DNA from: Pseudotamlana agarivorans
GTDB taxonomy: Bacteria > Bacteroidota > Bacteroidia > Flavobacteriales > Flavobacteriaceae
NCBI RefSeq assembly: GCF_018860245.1
Contig: NZ_JAHKPD010000008.1
Location: 191,821-255,820 of the forward strand
Reading direction: 5' to 3'
DNA length: 64,000 nt
Program-made: the position numbers and the translations under genes
Notes under the pieces: generated by a model
Seen by the model: the letters and a program-made list of their open reading frames with translations, nothing else
Database searches by the model: none
Told to the model about the DNA's origin: nothing
Shown here: one piece after another, positions 8,784-16,670 of the stretch
Layout: each line of letters begins with the position of its first letter
How positions within the stretch are numbered: the stretch's first letter is position 1

Positions 8784-9242
8784 TTAGAATTTGCGTAAGA
8801 GGTTATGCTTAAATTTTCTTTCCTCATGAAACAAAACCGTACGGCTTTTAGTTGGGTATATGTTTTTTATATGACAAATATTATGCTCTGGGTTTTTGGC
8901 AAATGCTGATTTTATTTTTTTGAAAAAAACCATATCTGAAGCTATTCTAAAGGGTAGTCTTGATATTTTTGTGTTTTCTATTTCAAAATAATATGAGCCA
9001 TTATCTAAAAATGATAAATCTATTCCTTTTGAATGGCATCCTGCTTTTTCATATACAGTATGACCTTCGGTGTCTTTTATGTAGATAATGCTACCTCTAG
9101 GAATGTCATTTAATGTGACTATCGATTTTTTTACGGCATTAGTAACATTGTAATAGGAAGCTTTCTTTGCGAACCCAGATATACTGTAAAGTAAAACGCC
9201 TGCTAAGAAGATAGTTTGTGAGAGACTAGCTATGTTTTTCAA
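8784..9242 (-). CDS. divergent, shortened secreted protein, array paralogue 5
   Basis: 152 aa. It starts at TTG (9242) where its siblings have ATG; the following [25 protein letters not shown] is still a good signal peptide. The N-domain is recognisable ([47 protein letters not shown]), but after it the sequence diverges. The YKPF, INKLALDGEP and terminal blocks are replaced by a short basic tail rich in His, Lys and Arg, about 50 residues shorter than the family length. It may be a decaying copy or one specialised for a one-domain product. It keeps a terminator and a degenerate promoter box. Confidence 0.7.
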   Translation of the reverse strand: MKNIASLSQTIFLAGVLLYSISGFAKKASYYNVTNAVKKSIVTLNDIPRGSIIYIKDTEGHTVYEKAGCHSKGIDLSFLDNGSYYFEIENTKISRLPFRIASDMVFFKKIKSAFAKNPEHNICHIKNIYPTKSRTVLFHEERKFKHNLLRKF

Positions 9243-9260
9243 AATGAAGGATTTAAGTTG

Positions 9261-9329
9261 TAAATTTAGTTTAGAAGCGCACTAGTGAAAACAACTAAAT
9301 TGGTGTAATTGTATGGTATATTAACAACG
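9261..9329 (-). promoter_or_regulatory. degenerate phased-box promoter, array gene 5
   Basis: At the positions predicted from the other copies, the minus strand shows TAAATTTA (9261-9268) as -7 and TTTC (9287-9290) as -33. A weakened 22-bp box at 9308-9329 keeps the core TATGGTATNTTA but loses the flanks. I count about 14 of 22 box positions matching. The remaining intergenic sequence up to 9520 shows nothing else. Confidence 0.45.
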
Positions 9330-9524
9330 CTATATCCCTGGCTGTTATTCTTTAAATTAATATAACATAGGTTTTACATTTAATTTAATCAAGTGTTTTA
9401 TGTGGTGATTCGTATACTAATCTACTTAGGTTTTGTAATATGAGCAGATGGTGTTCACGTCTTTTATTTGAATTGCGGTCAAGGGGTATTGTATTGGTGT
9501 AGATAAAGAAAATATAAGGCAAAA

Positions 9525-9553
9525 AAAAAGTGGGCCACCACAGCCCACTTTAC
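9525..9553 (-). terminator. terminator of array gene 6
   Basis: AAAGTGGGC ... GCCCACTTT with a 7-nt loop and an A-run on its left (a T-run on the minus strand), 31 nt past the stop of the gene ending at 9584. Confidence 0.85.
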
Positions 9554-9583
9554 CAACTAAACTAAACTAAATAAGACATTAAA

Positions 9584-10183
9584 CTAATTATTAATGAATT
9601 TCGTGTACTCCTTATTATTAGAGTGTATTGTAATTTTATAATTTCCTGTATTCAATTTGTAAACCTTTTCGATTACTAACGCATCCTCTATTAATTCAGA
9701 GTGGATCATTTCGTATTCGCCCGCTGCAACCTCTGTAAAAATATTAATGATGGCAGCTTCATTTTCAGAACAAAGTTTCGTTACATATAGTAAACCAGCT
9801 TCGTGCTTAGTATGTGGTTTATAATATGTTGATTCTTCAGCTTCATCAAATTCTATGTTAGTAGTATTTACAGTAAAAGGTATCGTGTTAACTTCTAAAT
9901 CTTTACTAATTTCAAAAACATAATCTCCGTTTTCTAGACCTGTTAAATCAAATCCTTTTTTATAAGTTCCAGTAGCTTCAACCGATTCTTTAAAAATGAT
10001 GATGCCTTGGTTATCTTTAATCGAGACTAAATCGCCCTGCTTTACATCTTCTAATGTTATAGACGTTTTTTTAGCGTCTCTCTTTACGATTACCTTATCA
10101 TCTGCATTAGCGAAACCTAAAACCGTTGCTAGCATAGCTACCATCAAGATTCCTTTTTTTGTTAATGTAAGTACGTTTTTCAT
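9584..10183 (-). CDS. small secreted protein, array paralogue 6 (array head)
   Basis: 199 aa. The ATG at 10183 (MKNVLTLTKKGILMVAMLATVLGFA) matches the paralogue starts; a longer open frame to 10240 would overlap the promoter. Family blocks: VKQGDLVSIKDNQG, FDLTGLENGDYVFEISKDL, NTIPFTVNT, YYKPHTKHEAGLLYVTKLCSENEAAINIF, YKLNTGNYKITIHSNNKEYTKFI. It is the most acidic member and, with paralogue 1, carries YKPH rather than YKPF, so the two ends of the array resemble each other more than the middle. Divergent from the AraC gene at 10388. Function unknown. Confidence 0.87.
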   Translation of the reverse strand: MKNVLTLTKKGILMVAMLATVLGFANADDKVIVKRDAKKTSITLEDVKQGDLVSIKDNQGIIIFKESVEATGTYKKGFDLTGLENGDYVFEISKDLEVNTIPFTVNTTNIEFDEAEESTYYKPHTKHEAGLLYVTKLCSENEAAIINIFTEVAAGEYEMIHSELIEDALVIEKVYKLNTGNYKITIHSNNKEYTKFINN

Positions 10184-10211
10184 AATGAGTCGTTTATAAC
10201 GTTCAACGGTA

Positions 10212-10280
10212 CAAAGATATGTGAGATGTAGAAGGTGCAAAACATCAATTTTGGCTTATTTATATGCTATTTTATCTGTT
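10212..10280 (-). promoter_or_regulatory. promoter with phased 22-bp box, array gene 6
   Basis: Minus strand: TATCTTTG (10212-10219), 18 nt, TTTG (10238-10241), box at 10259-10280 with core TATGCTATTTTATCTG. The box lies 107 bp upstream of the divergent AraC-family gene. A separate perfect palindrome TGTTAATTTAACA (10303-10315) sits between the two. Confidence 0.75.
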
Positions 10281-10387
10281 AAGTATTTGTTAATAGATTG
10301 TGATGTTAATTTAACATATATTTGAGGTAAATAAATATACAATGTGTGCATAATAAGTATTAATTTTGCTACTAAAACCACTCAATT

Positions 10388-11263
10388 ATGATTGCTAAGA
10401 AACCCACATTAAAGAAGCTGAGCCCAAGTTTTGGTAGCTCTATCTTGGTTAAACAGCATGTAGAACAGGTAGATAGAAACGAAGCCTTCTGGCATTTTCA
10501 CCCAGAGTTGGAACTTATATATATAAATAAAGGACAAGGAAAAACACACATTGGTAGTCATTTGTCCTATTTTAACAATAGTCAGTTAATTTTAATAGGT
10601 TCTAACTTACCACACAATGGTTTTACAGATCGTTTAACTGCTAATGGAACGGAAACAACTATACAATTCAAAGCTAACTTTTTAGGAGACGATTTTCTAA
10701 CCGTGCCTGAAACCGCTAATATTGCAGCGCTTTTTGATAGAGCTAAAAAAGGCATTCGTTTTAAAGTTGAAACAAAAAAGAAGTTAGGACCGAAAATTGA
10801 AAAATTATTTGAATATAAAGGTTTAAAGCGGGTTATCAAGTTTTTAGAGATTTTACATTATTTGTCTAAAACAGATGATTACAATTTATTAAACGCCGAT
10901 GGTTTGGCTTTTGAAGCCGAAGCGCAAGACAGTGCTAAAATTGGTGTGATTTTTAAGTATGTGAATAAAAACTTTACACACCATATTGCCTTAGATGAAA
11001 TTGCAGATAAAGTGAGTATGACGGTTCCTGCATTTTGTAGATATTTTAAGAAAGCAACGGGTAAAACATTTACTCAAATTGTAAATGAATACCGTGTAGT
11101 ACATGCTACGAAATTATTATCTGAGGAATTAGAAATGAGTATCGCTGATGTTTGTTTTGAATGCGGATTTAATAACTTCTCGCATTTTAATAAAACCTTT
11201 AATGATATTACCGGTAAGAGTGCTTCTAAATTCCGTAAAGAGATCAAGAAGATTATAGGTTAG
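10388..11263 (+). CDS. AraC-family transcriptional regulator
   Basis: 291 aa. N-terminal cupin-like sensing domain (residues about 20-110: WHFHPELELIYINKGQGKTHIGSH, LILIGSNLPHNG) and a C-terminal AraC DNA-binding domain of two helix-turn-helices (about 190-291: IALDEIADKVSMTVPAFCRYFKKATGKTF and SIADVCFECGFNNFSHFNKTFNDITGKSASKFR). The FxxxCGFNNFSHFNKTF signature is clear. It is divergently transcribed from the array head and shares its 204-bp intergenic region, which makes it the obvious candidate regulator of the six-gene array through the phased box. Ligand unknown; cupin-type AraC proteins usually sense sugars or similar small molecules. Confidence 0.9.
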   Translation: MIAKKPTLKKLSPSFGSSILVKQHVEQVDRNEAFWHFHPELELIYINKGQGKTHIGSHLSYFNNSQLILIGSNLPHNGFTDRLTANGTETTIQFKANFLGDDFLTVPETANIAALFDRAKKGIRFKVETKKKLGPKIEKLFEYKGLKRVIKFLEILHYLSKTDDYNLLNADGLAFEAEAQDSAKIGVIFKYVNKNFTHHIALDEIADKVSMTVPAFCRYFKKATGKTFTQIVNEYRVVHATKLLSEELEMSIADVCFECGFNNFSHFNKTFNDITGKSASKFRKEIKKIIG

Positions 11264-11267
11264 GCGT

Positions 11268-11924
11268 TTATTTGTTGCCTTCCCATTCATTATAAAACTG
11301 CTCTAGAAAGCCTAACATATAGTTATGGCGTTCTAGGGCAATTTTTTTGCCTGTTTCTGTGTTCATGCGATCTTTTAGTAGAAGAAGCTTTTCATAAAAA
11401 TGATTTATGGTAGGCGCAGTTGAGTTTTTGTAGGCTTCCTTAGTCATATTAAGATTAGGTTTAATCTCAGGATTATAAAGGGCTCTATTTTTAAAACCAC
11501 CATAATTAAAACACCTAGCAATACCTATAGCTCCAATAGCATCTAAACGGTCGGCGTCCTGTACAATATCTAATTCAACCGATTTAAATTTCTGCTCCTC
11601 ATTACCTCCTTTAAAAGAAATGTGCTTAATAATGTTACAAACATGTTCGATAACCGAAGTTTCAATATGAAGTTGGGTTAAGAAAGCTGCTGCTTTTTTA
11701 GGACCTACGGTTTCATCACCATTATGGAACTTACTATCGGCAATATCATGAAGTAAAGCACCTAAGGCAATAATAAAACCATCGGTTTTCTCGGTTTTAG
11801 CAATAAGTAAGGCGTTTTTGTAAACACGTTCTATATGAAACCAGTCGTGACCGCCTTCAGCGTCAGCTAAAGTATTTTTTACAAAAGTGATGGTTTTTTT
11901 AATAATGGCTTCGGAAGTATACAT
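11268..11924 (-). CDS. HD-domain phosphohydrolase
   Basis: 218 aa. It has the HD-superfamily metal ligands: HDWFHIERV near residue 26, LLHDIAD at 59-60, then HISFKGG and QDADRLDAIGAIGIAR, the order seen in the YedJ/YpgQ-like group of small HD hydrolases. Such proteins cleave phosphoester bonds of nucleotides; the substrate here is not readable. It is convergent with the AraC gene, with only 4 bp between the stop codons. Confidence 0.87.
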   Translation of the reverse strand: MYTSEAIIKKTITFVKNTLADAEGGHDWFHIERVYKNALLIAKTEKTDGFIIALGALLHDIADSKFHNGDETVGPKKAAAFLTQLHIETSVIEHVCNIIKHISFKGGNEEQKFKSVELDIVQDADRLDAIGAIGIARCFNYGGFKNRALYNPEIKPNLNMTKEAYKNSTAPTINHFYEKLLLLKDRMNTETGKKIALERHNYMLGFLEQFYNEWEGNK

Positions 11925-11933
11925 AAGCTGAAA

Positions 11934-11968
11934 TAAAAAATTCCTTTCAGAATAAACTGGAAGGAATT
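11934..11968 (-). terminator. terminator downstream of the desaturase operon
   Basis: On the minus strand AATTCCTTCCAG, a 6-nt loop, CTGAAAGGAATT, then TTTTTATT. It lies between the desaturase gene and the HD gene, only about 10 nt before the HD start, so it could also act as an attenuator-like element. Confidence 0.5.
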
Positions 11969-11988
11969 AATTGATATTTTTTATTGAT

Positions 11989-12107
11989 TTTGTCATTCAG
12001 AAGGAGGTACGACTGAAGAATCTTTTAATAATTGTTGAGATTTCTCGATTCCTCGGAATGACAAAACTGTTATTATTCATGATGAGAACCTGAATCAAGT
12101 TCAGGTT
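11989..12107. repeat. REP-like palindromic repeats, two hairpins
   Basis: First hairpin 11989-12063: GTCATTCAGAAGGAGG ... CCTCGGAATGAC with inner GAATCT / GAGATTTCTCGATTC segments, the common flavobacterial dispersed palindrome. Second hairpin 12088-12107: ACCTGAATCAAGTTCAGGT followed by TGACG. A half-copy of the first type (GTCATTCTGAGGAATTTAGG) occurs at 26289. They occupy most of the 277-bp gap between the desaturase and HD genes. Confidence 0.65.
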
Positions 12108-12201
12108 GACGCACGTTTTTACTTAATTTGACTTGTGAAATTTAATTGAAAAATATTCAAATAAACGATTAAACAAATCTACGATTCAACATTTTAAAAA
12201 T

Positions 12202-13203
12202 TTACTTAATAATAGCCGGCTCTACCCATTTAAATTGGAATGAGTTTTCAGGAACCTTCATACGGTCTGATAAACGATACATTCTAGAAGGTAATTTCAT
12301 TAAATAATCTCTGGCTTTTTCAGCTTCATCATTTAATCCTGTGATTTTATCAATTTCCCAACGGTCAATTAATTTCTGAAGGATATCTACATAATCGGTA
12401 GCAGTATAAACGCCAATACGTTGTGCTGTATTTGAAAACTCTTCGAAAGCAGAACTAATTTTACCACCCGATTCTCTTAAAAAGTGAGCAGGCATGGTAA
12501 TTTTTTGTTTCATCATATAATGAAAAGCCATCATCATTTGGCTTGGATCTACTTTAAAAATACGATCTACAAAATCTGAATAGGCATGGTGGTGGCGCAT
12601 TTCATCGCCAGAAATGATTTTACACATTTTAGACAAACGCTTATTACCCATGTCTTTAGCTATTTTAGCCACACGATTATGAGAAATGTAGGTTGCTAAT
12701 TCTTGAAAACTGGTGTAAACAAAGTTTTTATAAGGATCTCTATCGGTCCCGATATCAAAACCATCGGCAATTAAATGCTGTGTTGTAATTTCAATTTGCT
12801 TCATATTTACCCTACCAGAAAGGTAAAGGTATTTGTTAAGCACATCGCCATGGCGGTTTTCTTCGGCAGTCCATTGGCGTACCCATTTACCCCAACCGTT
12901 TTCCTTACCGTCCATTTGGTCTACACCTTCAACATCCATTAACCAAGATTCGTAGGTAGGTAAAGCTTCTTCAGTAATCATATCACCTACTAAAACAACC
13001 CAAAAGTCATATGGTAATTCTTTAGCAAGCTCTCTAATTTCTTTAACTTCTTCGAAAAATTTCTCATCTGTCGTTTCAGAATTCGGTAAAAAATCTGTTG
13101 GTTGCCAAATGGAATCTATAGGAATTAAATACTTTTCCATTAGGGCGTCAACGTCTTTTTCCAAAAACTTCATGACTTCTAATCTTTTATTTTTCAATGA
13201 CAT
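12202..13203 (-). CDS. acyl-ACP desaturase (soluble di-iron, FA_desaturase_2)
   Basis: 333 aa, the plant stearoyl-ACP desaturase type. The di-iron ligand motifs are visible as EENRHGD (residues 114-120) and DEMRHHH (200-206), with the conserved FQELATYISH between them. It introduces a cis double bond into acyl chains on ACP, using ferredoxin and O2, and so controls membrane fluidity. The next upstream gene in the same direction is a PlsC-type acyltransferase, 11 bp away, which would put the fatty acids into phospholipid. Regiospecificity cannot be told. Confidence 0.92.
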   Translation of the reverse strand: MSLKNKRLEVMKFLEKDVDALMEKYLIPIDSIWQPTDFLPNSETTDEKFFEEVKEIRELAKELPYDFWVVLVGDMITEEALPTYESWLMDVEGVDQMDGKENGWGKWVRQWTAEENRHGDVLNKYLYLSGRVNMKQIEITTQHLIADGFDIGTDRDPYKNFVYTSFQELATYISHNRVAKIAKDMGNKRLSKMCKIISGDEMRHHHAYSDFVDRIFKVDPSQMMMAFHYMMKQKITMPAHFLRESGGKISSAFEEFSNTAQRIGVYTATDYVDILQKLIDRWEIDKITGLNDEAEKARDYLMKLPSRMYRLSDRMKVPENSFQFKWVEPAIIK

Positions 13204-13214
13204 GTGTTGTAATG

Positions 13215-13952
13215 TTATGGTTCGATACTATTTGTGATCGTTTGTTCTATACGATCAATAAGGTCTTGTTTGTTTACAAAGGTACTAACTTTTAAAGGCT
13301 TATGCACAGTAAAAGTGATATGTGTACCTAAACCCATTGGGAAATTGCCGTATTTTAACATTTTCCATGAATTATTTATAGTAATAGGTACAACCGTGGC
13401 CGATGGTATTTTTTTAAATAAAATCTCTAAACCTCTCGTTTGAAATGGTTTTGGCTCCCCGTTTTTACTCCGTGTACCTTCTGGAAATATAACCGCTGCT
13501 CGTTTGGTGTTTTCTATATATTCGCCAAATTTCATTAATGCCGGAAGCGATTGTCTAGGGTTTTTACGATCGATTAAAGCGCCTCCACCATGACGTAAAT
13601 TGTAAGATACGCTTGGTATGCCATGACCTAGTTCTATTTTGCTTATAAACTTAGGGTGGTGTTTACGCATGTACCAGGTAATGGGGTAGATGTCGTGTAA
13701 ACTTTGGTGGTTTGATACAATGATTAGGGGTTGATTGCTGTCTATATTATAAGGATTGCTAAAGGTAAAACGTGTGCCCAAAAGTTTTGCGCAACAGATT
13801 AATGAAAACTGTAGCCCATCAACCACTTTTTTGTGCACGTTGTAACCAAAAATATTAAAGCTTAACCACTGTAATACGTGAAATACGCATAGTGTAAGAA
13901 AGAATACTATAACATAAATGACGCTTAGCGGATATGATAGAATTTTTTGCAT
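13215..13952 (-). CDS. plsC: 1-acyl-sn-glycerol-3-phosphate acyltransferase (PlsC family)
   Basis: 245 aa, with an N-terminal membrane helix at about residues 10-30. The acyltransferase motifs are NHQSLHD (81-87, the catalytic HX4D), a GGGALIDR block near 122, FPEGTRS (156-162), and VVPITINNS. It transfers an acyl chain to lysophosphatidate in phosphatidate synthesis at the inner membrane. It is the first gene of a probable two-gene operon with the acyl-ACP desaturase. Several PlsC-like enzymes usually coexist, so acceptor preference is uncertain. Confidence 0.88.
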   Translation of the reverse strand: MQKILSYPLSVIYVIVFFLTLCVFHVLQWLSFNIFGYNVHKKVVDGLQFSLICCAKLLGTRFTFSNPYNIDSNQPLIIVSNHQSLHDIYPITWYMRKHHPKFISKIELGHGIPSVSYNLRHGGGALIDRKNPRQSLPALMKFGEYIENTKRAAVIFPEGTRSKNGEPKPFQTRGLEILFKKIPSATVVPITINNSWKMLKYGNFPMGLGTHITFTVHKPLKVSTFVNKQDLIDRIEQTITNSIEP

Positions 13953-14051
13953 GGTTCAAAAATAAGTAAATCTTAGCTCTGTTTAAATGAAGCATTATGT
14001 TTTTTCTTTTTAATGAAGTGAATGGCTTTTAATTTATAGGAAAGAAACAAA

Positions 14052-14085
14052 AAAACCACGATCGTTTGAAGTATCGTGGTTCTTA
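14052..14085 (-). terminator. terminator of the bacilliredoxin gene
   Basis: AACCACGAT ... ATCGTGGTT perfect hairpin with an A-run on its left (a T-run on the minus strand), about 70 nt past the stop at 14153. Confidence 0.75.
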
Positions 14086-14152
14086 TTGTGCTTTTTTTCA
14101 ATTGAAAGGCTATCCCTTTAGAAGCCTATGTCAAACAATGAAAAAAAATTTT

Positions 14153-14563
14153 CTAGCAATGCTCGTTATAAGCATCTTTTAAGTTTTCTGCAATTAATTC
14201 AGCAGGACGTCCTTCAATATGGTGGCGTTCTAAAACGTGAACCAATTCACCATCTTTAAATAATGCCATACTAGGAGAACTTGGAGGGAACGGTACCATA
14301 TAACCACGAGCTGCATCAACAGCTTCTTTATCGACACCTGCAAAAACAGTAACGATGTTGCTTGGTTTTTTAGCATTGTCTAAACTCATTCTTGCTCCTG
14401 GACGCGCATTAGCCGCTGCACAACCACAAACTGAATTTACAACCACTAGAGTAGTGCCTTCTTTCGCTAAAGCAGCATCAACCTCTTGGGCTGTATGTAA
14501 TTCTTCAAAACCAACTTTCGTTAAATCTTCACGCATTGGTTTTACTAATTCTGCTGGATACAT
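14153..14563 (-). CDS. bacilliredoxin (BrxA/BrxB, YphP/YqiW family)
   Basis: 136 aa, the usual family length. Thioredoxin-like fold with the hallmark CGC active site (VNSVCGCAAANARPG, Cys46 and Cys48) in place of CXXC, plus VTVFAGVDKEAVDAARGY and FPPSSPSMALFKDGELVHVLERHHIEGR. In Firmicutes these proteins remove bacillithiol from oxidised protein thiols; many Bacteroidetes carry them too, consistent with bacillithiol or a related thiol in this organism. It stands alone between two terminator-bounded units. Confidence 0.93.
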   Translation of the reverse strand: MYPAELVKPMREDLTKVGFEELHTAQEVDAALAKEGTTLVVVNSVCGCAAANARPGARMSLDNAKKPSNIVTVFAGVDKEAVDAARGYMVPFPPSSPSMALFKDGELVHVLERHHIEGRPAELIAENLKDAYNEHC

Positions 14564-14771
14564 ATTTTTAAATTTTAATAATTAACAATTTTGACTGCAA
14601 AGATACCAATTGTGTAACAATTCCGTAAAGCAATCCACTAACAAATATTATATTTACGTTCTTAAATTATTTTTTAATAAAACAAGAGCGTGAACTTTAT
14701 AAAATACGGAGCTTCAAAATAATAAGGCCTGTATTTATAGTAGTTTGACGTTTAACAAAATAGATACTTAC

Positions 14772-15527
14772 ATGAGTTATTCAAAATGGATTGGTGGCGC
14801 GATTGGTTGGTCGTTGGGAGGTCCTATAGGTGCTATAATTGGCATAGCCATTGGAAGTTTAATAGATTCGATGTCTCAAAGTGATGGCGGGCCGTTTTCT
14901 GCTGAAAGAGAGACTTATAATCAAGGAAGCACGCCGTATCAACGCACCCAATCTGGCGATTTTGAAGTGAGTTTACTAATTCTAGCCTCATCTGTTATTA
15001 AGGCTGATGGAAAATTGGATCAGCGCGAATTGGACTTTGTGCGTCAGCAATTTGTTGGTATGTACGGAAAAGAGCGCGCGAATCATGCCTTTAAGCTGTT
15101 TAAAAATATTAATAAGCAAGAAGTGTCTATTCGTCCGGTGTGTTTACAAATTCGTCAAATGATGGAACATGCTTCACGTTTGCAACTCATGCATTTTTTA
15201 TTCGGAATCGCTAAGGCCGATGGACATGTAACCGAAAACGAAGTTAATCAAATACATAAGATAGCTTCTTACCTTGGTATTTCTTCTCGAGATTACGAAA
15301 GTATTAAAGCGATGTTTTATAATGATGGTGATGCGGCCTATAAAGTTTTAGAAATTGACAAAAGTGCCTCGGTAGATACTATTAAAAAAGCGTACCGAAA
15401 AATGGCTAAAAAATACCACCCCGATAAGGTAATTCATTTAGGGCCAGCGCATCAAAAAGGTGCCGAAGAAAAGTTTCGACAAGTGCAAGCTGCTTACGAG
15501 CAAATTCAGAAGGAACGCGGTTTTTAA
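14772..15527 (+). CDS. TerB-like plus DnaJ-domain protein (DjlA-like)
   Basis: About 251 aa from the ATG at 14772 ([20 protein letters not shown]). The longer TTG frame from 14745 adds nine residues without support. The N-terminus is a glycine-rich hydrophobic hairpin that could insert in the membrane. A TerB-like helical domain covers residues about 60-170 ([13 protein letters not shown] and [13 protein letters not shown] repeats), and a C-terminal J domain ends with the HPD motif in [12 protein letters not shown]. This is the DjlA layout, a membrane-linked co-chaperone stimulating DnaK. No dnaK lies nearby. Confidence 0.85.
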   Translation: MSYSKWIGGAIGWSLGGPIGAIIGIAIGSLIDSMSQSDGGPFSAERETYNQGSTPYQRTQSGDFEVSLLILASSVIKADGKLDQRELDFVRQQFVGMYGKERANHAFKLFKNINKQEVSIRPVCLQIRQMMEHASRLQLMHFLFGIAKADGHVTENEVNQIHKIASYLGISSRDYESIKAMFYNDGDAAYKVLEIDKSASVDTIKKAYRKMAKKYHPDKVIHLGPAHQKGAEEKFRQVQAAYEQIQKERGF

Positions 15528-15542
15528 GTGCTTTTTTCCGAA

Positions 15543-16559
15543 TTATTCAAATACAATAGATGAGGAATCTTTGGTCACTTTTAGAGTAATGTGATCTCCA
15601 AAAATCAAAGCGCGATTATCTTTCGCGTGTCCCGCATGCATGTTAAAGGCTACAGGAAAATCATAATCGGCCAAAACATCTAAAATAAGTTGTTCTATCG
15701 AGCTGCCCCAAGGTGTGGTGTTTTTCTTGATTTTGGTCATATCACCAATAATAACCCCAGCACAATCATCAAAATAACCAGCACGTTTCAAGCTTTGAAG
15801 TAAACGATCAATATGGTACTTGTATTCCCCAATTTCTTCAATAAATAGAATTTTACCTTTGGTGTCTAAGCTCGATTTAGAACCTAACATAGTTTGTAAA
15901 ATGCTAAGGTTTCCACCGGCTAATTCCCCTGAAACCAATCCTGGTTTATTATAAGTTGATCCTTTTAGAGTATAAGTAAGTGGACTTCCAAAAAGCGCAT
16001 CTTTAAAAGTAGAAATGGTTTCTTTTATGGTTTCGGGAGCATCTTGTAAACTCGTACACATCATGGCGTGTAAAGACTGGTACCCTAAATTATGTACATC
16101 GCTATGTAGGGCTGTTATATCGGAATAGCCGATAACCCATTTCGGACTTTCTTTAAACTTCGTCCAATTCAATTTATCTAAAATACGCACCGCGCCATAA
16201 CCGCCACGCGCACACCAAATGGCTTTAATATTTGGGTTGTCTAAAGCTTTTTGAAAATCTTCACAACGTTCGTTATCGGTTCCGGCGAAGTGGTTATTTT
16301 GGTTAAAAACCGCTTTTCCAACTACCGAATGTAGTCCCCAACTTTCTAATAAGGCCTGGGCTTTTCTAATCTCCCCAACACGGTTTTTTAAAATTCCTGA
16401 AGGTGCTACAATAGCAACCGTATCTCCTGCTTTTAAATATGGTGGTTGTATCAAGCTGCTTTGTGGTGTTTTATAAGTTGAAGATTGCGCTACTATAGTT
16501 TGCATTCCGAAGAAAAAAACAGCACAAAATAGACTTATTGTTAATAGGTTTTTTGCCAT
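15543..16559 (-). CDS. LD-carboxypeptidase, S66 family
   Basis: 338 aa from the ATG at 16559, which gives signal peptide MAKNLLTISLFCAVFFFGMQTIVA; an upstream ATG at 16574 adds five residues only. S66 signatures: APSG near the start of the mature enzyme, ARGGYGAVRIL, the nucleophile motif GYSDITALH, the Glu motif LFIEEIGEYKYHIDRLL, and the His motif FNMHAGHAKDNRAL. These enzymes cut the L,D bond of tetrapeptides in murein recycling; a signal peptide puts this one in the periplasm rather than the cytoplasm as in E. coli LdcA. Divergent from metG. Confidence 0.9.
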   Translation of the reverse strand: MAKNLLTISLFCAVFFFGMQTIVAQSSTYKTPQSSLIQPPYLKAGDTVAIVAPSGILKNRVGEIRKAQALLESWGLHSVVGKAVFNQNNHFAGTDNERCEDFQKALDNPNIKAIWCARGGYGAVRILDKLNWTKFKESPKWVIGYSDITALHSDVHNLGYQSLHAMMCTSLQDAPETIKETISTFKDALFGSPLTYTLKGSTYNKPGLVSGELAGGNLSILQTMLGSKSSLDTKGKILFIEEIGEYKYHIDRLLQSLKRAGYFDDCAGVIIGDMTKIKKNTTPWGSSIEQLILDVLADYDFPVAFNMHAGHAKDNRALIFGDHITLKVTKDSSSIVFE

Positions 16560-16602
16560 AATGTAAAAGTACATTTTTTTTCTAAATGGCTTCTTAAATG
16601 CT

Positions 16603-16610
16603 TACTTTTG
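16603..16610 (+). promoter_or_regulatory. candidate -7 element of the metG promoter
   Basis: TACTTTTG fits TAnnTTTG, 60 nt before the metG ATG, in the short gap shared with the divergent carboxypeptidase gene. No clear -33 element. Confidence 0.35.
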
Positions 16611-16670
16611 TGGCTTTATTAAGACCCTGTCATTGCTTTAAAAATGACCTAATAATATATTTTACATTAG

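Noticed and set aside
5251-10240. Array paralogues as T9SS cargo
   Set aside because: They have signal peptides but no C-terminal sorting domain of type A or B that I can see, so export beyond the periplasm is not claimed.
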